Assembly (NCBI RefSeq): GCF_022605725.1
Contig: NC_065554.1
Coordinates: 2,003,100-2,067,099, forward strand
Length of the DNA stretch: 64,000 bases
Reading direction: 5' to 3'
Source of the DNA: Anthonomus grandis grandis
Taxonomy: Eukaryota; Arthropoda; Insecta; Coleoptera; Curculionidae
The stretch's first letter is position 1. Each line of letters begins with the position of its first letter. A program made the position numbers and the translations under genes. Below the pieces are notes generated by a model. It saw only the letters and a list, made by a program, of their open reading frames with translations. It was not told where the DNA came from and made no database searches. This document shows, piece by piece, positions 22,998 through 33,990 of the stretch.

Positions 22998-25340
22998 TAT
23001 TAATTTATTTTTTAACGATCCTCTAATTAAGATGGTATCTTAAAGTGATGTTTAAAATTGGAGCTTTCTAGGAACTTAAATGGTTGAAAAATAAACAAAA
23101 TATTTGTCACTGATTTTTAATAAAAAAGACGCAAAATAATTTGTTTCTCGAAAACCGCTGGAGAAGTATAAATAAAGAGAAGATATCTATAGGGAAGCAT
23201 GAATAAAAAAGGCTCAAAACGAAACAGAGAATCAAAGTATTTAAAAATATATAGGGTTTTCATTTAAAATATCAAAGGTGTTGCCATTATTCGATATAAG
23301 TGGCAACGCTGCAGTGCTGAAAATATTTTAGACCGATAGAGCATTATTCTTATATATCTCTTATTATGGCTACCAAATTTTCAGAAAAATTCTACGTTCC
23401 GTTTTACGTATACGGCTTATACGTACCATCGGTCGTCAACCATCCTGTATATGTGATGTTGAAATCTTAACTGTGTGTTCGAGAAGCTGCTGCTACCTGC
23501 CAAAAAAGATAGGAATAAAAGCTTATTTAAGTGTGACGTCCCCCTAACCATGCTAAACAGTTGCTGAACCTGTGGTCAATTAGTATACTTTTTAATCAGA
23601 CGCTTTTCAAAGAAGAAGGTACCCAGGAGATGTGATATGATTGAACATCTTCTCAAGGACAAGCCTGCTTAGGTTAATAGTTTTTGTCGTATTTTACCCT
23701 CAGTCCTCTAAAAATAAAATTAATTTAGTAGACTAATTTTTGATTGGTAAAAATTTTAATATCATTTGCTTGAATGAACACTGGCTATAAGTATAAAATT
23801 CAGTATGGTAACAAATTTGCTAACGGTCAATGCATTACTTCCGCAACATACATGGACAAGAAATTTCAAATGTTATTGGCAATATAAACCCTACCACTTC
23901 AAATCTTAGTCAATGGTATTACCAAATTGTGTGTTAAACATTTTTTTCGATGGAGGAAAAGAAATATCAAAAGATTTACTTTCAGTTAAAATAATAATTA
24001 ACAGTAATAGTAGTCTTGAGTTAATAGTAATAATAATTTACTCCTGTATCTTGATGACATCAGCAATTCAATTTAGTTAACTCAAGTAACTTTCATTAAA
24101 ATGAAAGGAATTAAGCATTAAAAAGAAATCGGGATAACGTTGTCATAACAACAAACATTTTAACACATACTCGGAAATTAATTTTATATCCGTTAACAAA
24201 ATTAATTAACCTCTAAAATAAATCATGATTTACTGACTTACTGAAAAGTGTGAAGGGGTCTAAATGATCTCATTCTGACTGTAAGGTGTGATACATCGGG
24301 TAAAGCCGAAAATTAAAGCAAGGGTAAAAGAACATACCAAGCTAATGTAAAATAACATACATAATTTTATTACTAATACTTTTTCTTCTTTCGCCAACCA
24401 TATCATCGAGGCTAGACATAGATTTGTACAGAAGCCAGTCACAGAAGTTCTTCATGTTTGTCAGAAAGACTTAAAGTTGGACCTTTAAGAGTTCCTCGAA
24501 ATTAATAAAGCCATAAAATCAGCAGATTTTGTTCGTGTCAATGAACAGACTAAGTTTGATAGCAATCTATTTTTTAACTCTTTACATATACTATACGTCT
24601 AGATATAATATACTTCTTTAGAAGTACTAATCATTTACCCCTTTCCCTCTCCTTTATTCTTACTAAACTACCCTTTTACTAAATAATCTTCTTTACAAGT
24701 ATTTTCAATTCGAGCTGTTTCGCCTTCATCGTTATATATTTAAGATCAAATGTTCAAACCTTAGTTTTAACAGCATTCGCTACATGTCGCGACTTTTAAC
24801 ATTTGTTAATTTTATTATCATAATCATCCTTTTTTATGTAAACATCGCAGCTATGTAGTGTAAGGTAAGGTTTTAAAAAAAAATTATTTTACGTATAACT
24901 TTGACTTTTTAAAATTTCGTTAATTTTTGTTAAAAAAAAATTAAAGGCTGGTGATGATGAGTTAACTTATCGAAATGCATAATTCCTGACAAAAAAATTG
25001 ATATTTTCATTTGTGGAGAAAAGTTTTTCCGCCCTTCCTATATCCGCTATATTAGGTATAGTCACTTCACTTCAAGAATGGACTTCGACTTACAAATATG
25101 ATCTTTTGATTTATGTAAAAATATAAAGGAAATTCCATTTAAACAAATTACATTTTTCATTTTTTGTATATTTATTTATTTTTGTGTTTTCACCATTTTA
25201 ATCAACAGAAAGAATCTTACGAGTTTGCTGATTGAACCGATCCTGTATCTTACATATTAACAAAGATACCAATAGTGCCGACTTAATCGGAGGCACCTAT
25301 TTAGTTAACTTAGAAGACTAAAAGAACGAGTTTTAATTTT
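22998..25340. other. No recognisable gene
   Basis: AT-rich. It contains the repeat copy at 23364-23430 noted with 14510-14580, ending in a mariner-end-like catcctgtat. No other coding, repeat or RNA signal was recognised. Confidence 0.3.
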
Positions 25341-25420
25341 CTCCCAGATGCTTTGCGAAACACATGTCGAGATTAAAATAAAGAGTTTTGCTTACTGGTA
25401 AAACTATCTCGTAATTTGAG
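25341..25420 (+). ncRNA. Degenerate hammerhead-like motif
   Basis: The sequence ctcccagatgctttgcgaaa, then cacatgtcga, keeps the GAAA and short stem III part of a hammerhead ribozyme. The CTGATGA core is shortened to CAGATG, so it is unlikely to cleave. Downstream sequence (agagttttgctta, then ggtaaaact and gtaattt) parallels the locus at 37651-37740, so both derive from one element family. Confidence 0.4.
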
Positions 25421-26569
25421 TGTCCTAATAATAAAGGAACCTTAAGTATAAGCTAATTAATAATTCAATGAAAACCTGAGGCTCTTTAAATTACTTTTAT
25501 TTACCACTTATGGAAAATTAGTTATTTGGCACAACTTGGTTTATTCTCTATACGTGCAATATATTAAAAATATAGTAATTTTGCCCGAGATTCAATTTCT
25601 GTGTAAAATCTACATATGAATACTAATATTATATAATTATAATGGATCTAAAAGATATTAAGGTAATTGAAAGGCGAACATTAAAAGAACATACGCAGAA
25701 TTGTTAAAAAATCGTACATAAATTAAAAGTAAGAGAATGCAACTGACATTTTTAAAATAAAAGAAAAAATGTATGACTAGCTTAATAGGCAAGGAAAGCA
25801 AAACTTTCGATGCGCATTTGATAAAGAAAAAAATTATCGACCATTTCTACCCTGCTGCATTTAATTGAAAAAAACGTATAAATTACCATATAAATTGGGG
25901 CATGACTAAATAAAAAATAACTTTAATTATAGCACTGAATGAGAGTTAATTCGCATATCGGAAATGGCTATTATTCTGCTTTCTGAATTTAGATCTTTAT
26001 TACACGCTATAAAAAGTGTGATTGTTTTTATTAATTTCTATATTTAATCGCTAATGGATCATCTCAATTCACATAATTATTTATAATTTTTAATCTTTAA
26101 TATACAATTTATGCGTTAAGATAATTTATAGATCACCATTTACCATGATAAAAAGCTATAACTTTAATCTGCCTATTTTTTACAAAAAATGTGTTTTTAA
26201 TTAAAATAACCTGCATTAAAACTGTAGTATATTTTTGTTTTAAATCTATTACAGCAACCCAATTGAATTAATAAAAAGCTAGAGTTAGAGGTGTAAATAA
26301 CTGAAATAAAGGGAAAATCGGCATTATGGAATACAAAATTGGCATCGTGTAAGAATAGAAATTTGAGGGATCGTTTTTATATCGAAGTAGTTGAGATTTT
26401 GGGTATTTTAAGTAAGTATAATGTTAGTTAAATTATAATAACATACAGGTTTAAACAAGTTAATCATAAAATATTTTCATTCCACAATTCATTTTGATTT
26501 GTTATTTAACAAATAATGGCAATAATAACTTATCTAAACAGGTTTGTTACAAAATTAGTCCTTGAATGA
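25421..26569. other. No recognisable gene
   Basis: AT-rich sequence with no long open frame, terminal repeats or RNA motif that I could identify. Confidence 0.3.
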
Positions 26570-27222
26570 ATCGCGAATTCCAGTAGCAAGTTTAGATGCC
26601 CTGTTGTTTCTTATATTTAAATTTACGTTGTTTTGTCTCGAGCAGGAGCAGCATTCTCGACAATATGAACATAATCGAAATCAGAATTTTCATCAATCTG
26701 GAACGAAAGGTGTACTATGCATGCGGATTTGATAACAATTATAGCTATTTCTCGTTTAAATAAAATGTTTGAGGCAAAGACTTGGAAATTTTGATATGCA
26801 TTTTTTAAAACGTGATAAGCCATCGATGAAAATTTGCGTATAATTTTCTAAAATTGCATTTTTGGGATGCGGGTATGGTCTCATTAAGTTTTTTTTTTTA
26901 AGGATATGCCTTGTCCCCGATTATAACGTTTGGTAGAATAGTATTAGTTAAATTTGGTAGTACTCATTCTGGAGGTAGATTAAATTGATTGGATTCCAAT
27001 AAATTGTAGAGTGCTGATGACTGAAATACTCCACCATCACTTTCTGATCCACTTCAATAGTAATAAATTTTTTGTTAGAGGAAACTTTTGCGTTTTGATG
27101 GGAAAACAAAAAAGATAAATATCGGCGAGAACTGAAAAAAGTTCCGGTTTTGTGTTCGGAACCCCCCCCTGCAGACCATTACAAATCCCGTATAAAATTA
27201 AAATGTTGATTAGAGTCCGCAT
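26570..27222 (-). pseudogene. PIF/Harbinger transposase remnant, second copy
   Basis: Minus-strand blocks in shifting frames: TKPELFSVLADIYLF (about 27150), GSESDGGVFQSSALYNLL (about 27060), NVIIGDKAYPLKKKL (about 26930), then NAYQNFQVFASNILF and AIIVIKSACIVHLSF (26800-26700). These follow the DDE_4 order: first conserved region, DGGxF, the second Asp in DKAYPL, and the final IIKSACxLHN-like block with its Glu segment. Several frameshifts and a stop after LPPE show decay. It is from a different lineage than the spliced copy at 1322-2520. Confidence 0.7.
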
Positions 27223-27793
27223 ACTTAGACTGTTTTATACATATTTGCACAAGTTTAATTAATAGTTTTCATGAAAAATATAATGGTTTCATTTATGGAG
27301 ATATGGAATTTGTTTTTGTGTATTTCTTGAAAAAAAAATCAAAATTTTATAAGCAATAACAAATAATGTATTCAAGTTGTATGTTGCTGGAATCAGTATA
27401 ATTTGTAAAAGTTTTTAGGCTATACGATCACTCAGTCTATGTCTTACACTTTTTTCGCAAAAAACGAACTTAAAGTTAAGTACTTATATTTAATGTTGTA
27501 AAAAGTACAAAAATTTTTTTTTGCGCTCTCAAAAACTAATAATTGAAAAATTATACTTTTATTAGAAAAATATCATTTTTAGGTACAAACCAAAAGAAAA
27601 CGTATTGTTTAATTTCTTTGCCAACGTGATGGATTTAAAAAAGAAACACAAATATGGTATGTAATGGTATGGTATTATATGTAACTTTTAAAATATTCAT
27701 AATTGCATAACAACATAGAGGATAATTTGTATAGAAAATGACTCCCTCTATCGCTTGTTTGAGTTTGATCCATCACTTTTAGAATACCCCGTA
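27223..27793. other. No recognisable gene
   Basis: AT-rich sequence with no open frame or repeat that I recognise. Confidence 0.3.
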
Positions 27794-27795
27794 TA

Positions 27796-28845
27796 CAGGC
27801 TGTCTCACGACAAATAGACGCGATCGATATCTCGGAAACTAATTTTTTAAAAATTTTGAAAATTTGGCAACATGGCACAGTTGATGGGGGCTACACAACT
27901 AAAATATTTTGACAGTTGTGACGTTTCCGGTTATACCGGAAGTTCTTTCGACTTAATTTTAACACGGTTCAGAATTGTTTATTAGTTGATCATGACGGTT
28001 GTCATAGTAACCGCTAGAAGCCGCAGTGAGACAATGGATTATATGCATTAAATTTATAAGTGACTTGCTATTTAGGTTTTCTTCGTAAAAGTGTAATTTA
28101 ATGTGTAATTTAATTAAAAAGTGTATATTTCTGTTATAATCCATTATCTTACTGCCGCTTCTAGCAGTTACTATGACAACCGTCATGGCGAACTAATCAA
28201 CAATCCTTGAGCCGTGTTACTATGCAGCTTTTAATATTAGGCCAAATTTAAACTGCCAATATTTCGGAAACTATCAAATTTTGTACTAGATAACCTTATA
28301 TAAAATTAACCTTATTTTTAATTATCTTTATGAAAAGATTACAAAAATAGGAGGTTTCCATTAAAAAAAATTAACTTTTAATGATTTTTTCATTTTAATT
28401 TTTAATGTTAGTTTTTGACCCCCCTGTACCTTTTTTTAGCCAAATATTAAAATAGTCTTTTAAAGTGGTCCTTCCTTTAAAATAAAACCAAAACTAACCA
28501 ATAAATAAAGGCTACTAAAAGGGAGTAATCGGTAATTATGTTAGGGCTTATAAACATAGTTTTTCACATTAAATTAAAAATATGTCAAAACGGTTACTTA
28601 GGTATAGGACATTATACACGAAACATACATAGAATTTCACGTGAAAGCCAAAAATGTAAAAATATACAGGGTGTTCCATTTAAAATAACGATGCTGACAT
28701 CTACTTCCGGTATAACCGGAAATGTCACAATTATCAAAATATTTTAGTTGTGTATCAACTGTGCCATCTTGCCAAATTTTCAAAATTTTTGAAAAATTAG
28801 TTTCTGAGATATCGATCGCGTCTATTCGTCGTGAGACACCCTCTG
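27796..28845. mobile_element. Mariner-type MITE, 1.05 kb
   Basis: The left end caggctgtctcacgac at 27796 and the inverted right end ending at 28845 flank long terminal repeats of about 155 bp. Both contain agacgcgatcgatatctc and ggttataccggaag. TA lies outside each end (27794-27795, 28846-28847). No transposase is present. The right repeat also holds an isolated cagggtgttcc at 28674, perhaps the end of a further element. Confidence 0.85.
27960..28219. mobile_element. Foldback element nested in the MITE
   Basis: The arms 27960-28042 and about 28137-28219 are inverted copies. Both ends read taacacgg, and the arms share catgacggttgtcatagtaa and tggattata. The centre of about 95 bp is AT-rich. 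No coding and no convincing target duplication were seen. Confidence 0.8.
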
Positions 28846-28867
28846 TATATGTGATCTAAAAAATATT

Positions 28868-29047
28868 AAATTTAAGTTTAATCAGACAAAATATGATTTT
28901 AACTTGATATTCTATCAACACAAGAACAAGTCGGCAAATCAGAATTTCTACGAAAATAAGTTAACTAAGTACCTGGGATATGTTATAATTAGAGATGGAG
29001 TAAAACCAAACCCTGAAAAAATAAAAGGCGTAGGAAAATTTATTTAG
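28868..29047 (+). pseudogene. Gypsy reverse-transcriptase fragment
   Basis: The frame at 28970 reads YLGYVIIRDGVKPNPEKIKG, the end of the Ty3/Gypsy RT domain, where FLGHxVSxxGxxxxPxK is the usual form. Upstream, in drifting frames, NQTKYDF and FYENKLTK match the preceding block. A stop follows VGKFI. It is separate from the Gypsy pol remnant at 33168-33990. Confidence 0.65.
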
Positions 29048-31179
29048 CGAAACTTTTTGAAACGTTTGAAAAAAACGTTCAAAAGACATATGTTAATTTT
29101 CTACTGTATATAATTTTATTGCTGCAGTTGTAAAACTAGATGTAAAATTTTAAAATGCTGTTGTTTGTAAATTAAGGATCACTTTAGTGGGTGTCATGAA
29201 AAAATTACTCATTAAAGCAACATTTTTCTCTTAAAACTCACACATTCTTTAAAGCGGTTTACTACGTGAGTAGTGTTATTCATTTGTAGATAAAAAAAAA
29301 CAAACTGACTTTATGTAAATTAATTATTAAACTCCATGTAAATAAGTTTCATCATGCAATTGATGAAACCTAATCAGATTTGATATGATGGGTATAAGTG
29401 AATGAGTTGTTGATTTTTTAATTATCTAGTTTTTAAGATGTTTAATTTATTGCCTATTAATTTAAGAACATTTCATAGAAAAAATATTATTAAATAAAAA
29501 TGTTTCTTGGCACTTTTTATCTATAATTTACTAATTTACTCTTTAATTTACTATTACCGCTGTAAAATAAATTTGCCTCTTATGTAAATTAATATTAACT
29601 GCATACACAGATGTTTATTTCTAAGTTTCAAATAAATAACAAGGTAAACTTAGAAAGTTGTGTAAAATACTATCTAGTGTAAGTATATACATATGTTAGA
29701 TTATATTATTTTTGTAAGGATACTTTTGATTTCAGGAGTTATTACAGAGATACAACTCTGAAACTATTTAAGGAGTTAGCAAAGTGACCTTAATTGAAAT
29801 ATTAGTAGCATGATGTCTTATATTTCGTAGGAAGATGTAATAAAAATCAAAGTGAAATCTTATCTTTATCGGATGATTTTTTGTTTTTAATGATAGCCTT
29901 GGACTTGATTACTTTGACTACAACTTCATTGATTATTAGCCGTTAAATGATAATATTTATTTTGGTTATTTTTATCTATCATTGTGACATGCACACAAAA
30001 TTTACTTTCAATAGTGATTTCATTTATAATCTTAATTACAATTATCTTGCTTATTTTTTTATTTATTGAAATATTGGGCACAGGATATTTTGTTTGCTTC
30101 TTTTAGGCTATCTATATAAATGCATTGAAACCTATGCTTTTATAATTTTTTCCACGATTTTTCCAATCAACATTTTTTATGTAGTCTATCGTGATATATT
30201 GCATTACAATTTTTTTAAATATTTATCACAATAAACAAAGCAATCAGAGACCAAACCTACACAACAAGATCAGGAAGGTTTTCCAAAATAAAGAGGTTGT
30301 GGGTTTTATCGAGAATTGATTAAAGCCTTAAGAGAAATATTGATATACTGCTTATATTTAATCTAAAAAATAATTATCTGCCAAGAAAGCATTACTCTTT
30401 GTGATTCTAACAAACTATATGAAAATTATAATATTCTCTACATTATAATATAAATAAAAGTATTTAAAAGTAATCTCAAAACCAAACTAAAATTATTGAC
30501 ACACCATATGAATGATATAATTTTGTTCGCGGGTCTATAATAATTCCGTAAGGTCAATGCCTTAAAATACATGTCATATCAACCACGCTTCGGAGAAAAA
30601 AACTGCAAAAGATAATTGAATTATTTCTTGTTACATACTGTAAAAGAGTCGGTCGAGAGGCGGCCATTGATTGTTACTTAAGAAACTGTTAATATTGTAC
30701 ACATTCTGATTATTCATTAGAGCGTTCTATAGTTTTGTAATTTTCTCTGCCGAAAAACGAATGAAAACCAAATTAATATTTTTCTTCTTTCTCATAACAT
30801 TATTAGTGTAATTTGAGTTATTTAACTATTATCATTCATTAAAAAGAGTATTAAAAAGTTATGTTGAAGTAAATTAAGGTTTATATCAGATTTATAATAA
30901 AATATTGCAGGTTGTTACCACATATTACTAGCTTAAAATTAATTTAGGTAAATAGATATAAGTAAAATTGGTCTCTTTAGTTACAAATTGTTATGAAAAT
31001 TTAATTATGTTAATTATTATCATAGTTTTTGAATTGTTTTGCTTCTCTTTTGAAGTGTAACTTTATTATTTTATGGCGAATCCTGGTAGTTTAAATTTTC
31101 TAGACTTTATTAAATTTTGTATACATGCTTGCTTCAAATATCAGTGCTCTTAAAATTATTCTCAATCGGCAAAAAACAA
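29048..31179. other. Long stretch without a recognisable gene
   Basis: AT-rich throughout. No long open frame, terminal repeat or RNA motif was identified. Confidence 0.3.
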
Positions 31180-31188
31180 TTTAGGTAC

Positions 31189-32734
31189 ACCGGAGTAATG
31201 TTAGCAACGGAATACCAGCAACGGCGGTTGCCGGGTGGTCACGAGTCGCGCGCGATGTCGAAGCGGCGCTTATGAAAATTGATAGTTTATTCAACACATG
31301 CAAAACTTTAGATGCATTATAACTTCCATTAGACGTATTTTCTCAACGCAAAAAATTCCTCTTTACTAATTTTGTTATGTCGGCACAATTAAAAAAATTA
31401 TGAAAAATTTTATCGGAAAAAAATTATTTTAAACTCGTTTAAAAAGCAAAAAAAACACCGTTGTTATGGTCGCAATTTGAGGATTTTTTTAAGGATGACA
31501 ACTCAATATCTACTAACTTACTGGATATACCGTTTGAGAAAGTCAACCAATATTAAAAAACTATAATTTTTCTACTATGATAAAAGAATAGACCAAATTC
31601 GGGAATTTCGACATTTGAAAGGTAAAAAAACACCGTTGCTACGGGTGAAAAATAATGATTTTTTTTAAGAATGATACCACACTATCTATAGATACTTACT
31701 ATGTATGTCTTTTGAAAAAGCCGACGTATTTTAAAAAACTAGAATTTTTTGAAGTTTGATAAAAGAATATACCAAAATCGGTATTTTCGAAATTTGAAGG
31801 GTAAAAAAACACCGTTGCTACGGGTGAAAAATTATGGGGTAAAAATCATAATTTTTTACCCATAGCAACGGTGTTTTTTTACCCTTCAAATGTCGAAAAT
31901 ACCGAATTTGGTATATTCTTTTATCAAACTTCAAAAAGGTCTCTTAGAGAAAAATGGATGATACGATTCTATTCAAAAAATTCTAGTTTTTTAAAATACG
32001 TCGGCTTTTTCAAACGACATATATAGTAAGTATCTATAGATACTGTTTTATTATTCCTTAAAAAATCATAATTTTTTACCCCTTGCAACGGTGTTTTTTT
32101 AACCTTCAAATGTCGAAAATACCAAATTTGGTCTATTCTTTTATCATACTAAAAAAATTCTAGTTTTTTAAAATACGTCGGCTTTTTCAAAAGACATACA
32201 TAGTAAGTATCTATAGATACTTATAGATACTGTGTTATCATTCTTAAAAAAATCATAATTTTTCACCCCTAGTAACGGTGTTTTTTTACCTTTCAAATGT
32301 CGAAATTCCCGAATTTGGTCTATTATTTTATCATAGTAAAAAAATTATAGTTTTTTAATATTGGGTAACTTTCTCAAACGGTATATCCAGTAAGTTAGTA
32401 GAGATATTGGGTTGTCATCCCTAAAAAAATCCTCAAATTGCGATCATAACAACGGTGTTTTTTTTGCTTTTTAAACGACTTATATCGAGTGTAAAATAAT
32501 TTTTTTCTGATAAAATTTTTCATAATTTTTTTAATTGTGCCGACATAACAAAATTAGTAAAGAGGAATTTTTTGCGTTGAGAAAATACATCTAATGGAAG
32601 TTATAATGCATCTAAAGTTTTGCATGTGTTGAATAAACTATCAATTCTCATAAGCGCCGCTTCGACATCGCGCGCGACTCGTGACCACCCGACAACCGCC
32701 GTTGCTGGTATTCCGTTGCTAACATTACTCCGGT
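31189..32734. mobile_element. Near-complete 1.55-kb palindrome (MULE/FB-type foldback element)
   Basis: The two halves are inverted copies for almost the whole length. The left tip accggagtaatgttagcaac at 31189 is matched by the right tip ending at 32734. The direct repeat tttaggtac (31180-31188 and 32735-32743) is a 9-bp target duplication. The outer 85 bp are GC-rich with cgcgcgcga. Inside the arms, units of about 175-215 bp begin with a caccgttg motif (near 31456, 31631 and 31810, and inverted near 31868, 32088, 32270 and 32450). The dyad is near 31850. There is no ORF. A 9-bp duplication and repeat-built arms resemble Drosophila FB elements, which are related to MULEs; that link is inference. 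Confidence 0.9.
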
Positions 32735-32743
32735 TTTAGGTAC

Positions 32744-32963
32744 TTCTAAGCATTTTAATTTTTAAATTGTATTAATCTGTATATATTGTAGATAATCTAT
32801 TCTATTTATTTATTTATTTTTTTTTTAAATTTTGTTTTGTTTTCTTTTTTTTTAATTGTGTTTTGTTTGTATTTTTGTGTCTTTTTTGTTTTGTTTTACA
32901 GCTTTGTCTACAAATTGTAACAATTTCTTGACAATAAAGCATTGATTGATTGATTGATTGATT
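32744..32963 (+). mobile_element. LINE 3' tail with (ATTG)n
   Basis: A T-rich untranslated stretch runs into gtaacaatttcttgacaata, then AAAG and about six ATTG repeats (32938-32963). A polyadenylation-like AATAAA followed by a short tandem tail is characteristic of jockey/CR1/I-type LINEs. No coding part is attached, consistent with heavy 5' truncation. It directly abuts the target duplication of the palindrome. Confidence 0.6.
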
Positions 32964-33167
32964 TCAAATTATTCTATTGTCCTAAGTCTAGTCAGAAGCA
33001 TCCTTGTCCTTGGACATCCAGTTGTATTAATAAAAAAAAGGACTGATTTATCAGATTTTGTATAGAGTATCAGAAACTGAGATATATTACCAAGAAAGAC
33101 ACTTATCTCTTACGTTATCACCTTTCAAGAATTGACTCTGAACACACTATCAGGTTCACAAAAGTTT

Positions 33168-33990
33168 TCACGGCTGGAACTTATTGGCTTTCGCCTGCCG
33201 ATACTGGCAGGTAAAGTGCCTTTCAAAAAATAAGGAAAAGACTGGATTCTCGATTGGAACAGGACTTTGGTTATTGAACTTGACTGTTAAACTAAGAAAA
33301 AAAACTCTTAAAAAGGAACAACGGCCACATTTATCTGACATTATCAGTCTTGTAGTATGGGACACAACTATAGTCCAGTATTTCGTCTTGAAACTTCAAA
33401 GCCAGAATGGAAAGATTTTTCTAATACATTTCTAGAACTTCTAAGATTACTGAGCTTAATAAAATTCGTGGGTTATACAAGATGGATTATTGGGGAATCG
33501 TAGATGAAAAAGAAAATACATATTTCACAGTCCTTCCTCAAAAAAGGATTCCAGAGGTTCTTGAAGCTGTTCATGCTGGTATTGGCGGAGGACATTGCGG
33601 AGTTAAAATTATGCAATATCTTATTGATTCAACCTTTTAACAAAGTGTTATAGACGTAACAGACCGTTTTTCTACTAACAGCTCTGAAAGTCGATATGCT
33701 TTGATGTGGATTACTTTAGTTAGTGGCCCGAGATTTATCTCATTTCAAATAAAGAGGCAACCATGGTTGTTGAAGTGGTTCTAGAACTGGATATGCCGAT
33801 ATGGTGTCTTGAGTGAGATACATTCAGACCAAGAAAAGAACTTTGAGTGACAAGTATTTCAGCAGATATGTCAGTTAAAGATATGGCAGGAATAAATGAC
33901 CCCCTATTACCCCCTACATCTGTCTGATGAAATCGTTAAAAGATTAAATAGGACTTTTGTAAAATTTAGGAACTCTGGTAAACTTTAAGT
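33168..33990 (+). pseudogene. Ty3/Gypsy pol remnant (RT scrap and integrase)
   Basis: The frame from 33184 reads FACRYWQVKCLSKNKEKTGF and SIGTGLW, an RT block. It then jumps by deletion to EQRPHLSDI, typical of the RNase H-integrase spacer. At 33480-33640 it reads IPEVLEAVHAGIGGGHCGVK, the HHCC zinc-finger end of integrase. Between 33690 and 33980, in shifting frames, it shows YALMWI (core Asp region, decayed), WICRYGVLSEIHSDQ (second Asp), FQQICQL and VKRLNRTFVKF (Glu helix, with the expected Glu changed to Lys). Stops and frameshifts are frequent. The missing RT core and RNase H indicate a large internal deletion. Confidence 0.8.

Noticed and set aside
31450..32460. Regularly spaced caccgttg repeats resembling a CRISPR array
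   Set aside because: Units are ~175-215 bp, inverted about a central dyad and inside a foldback transposon with target duplications; the context is eukaryotic.
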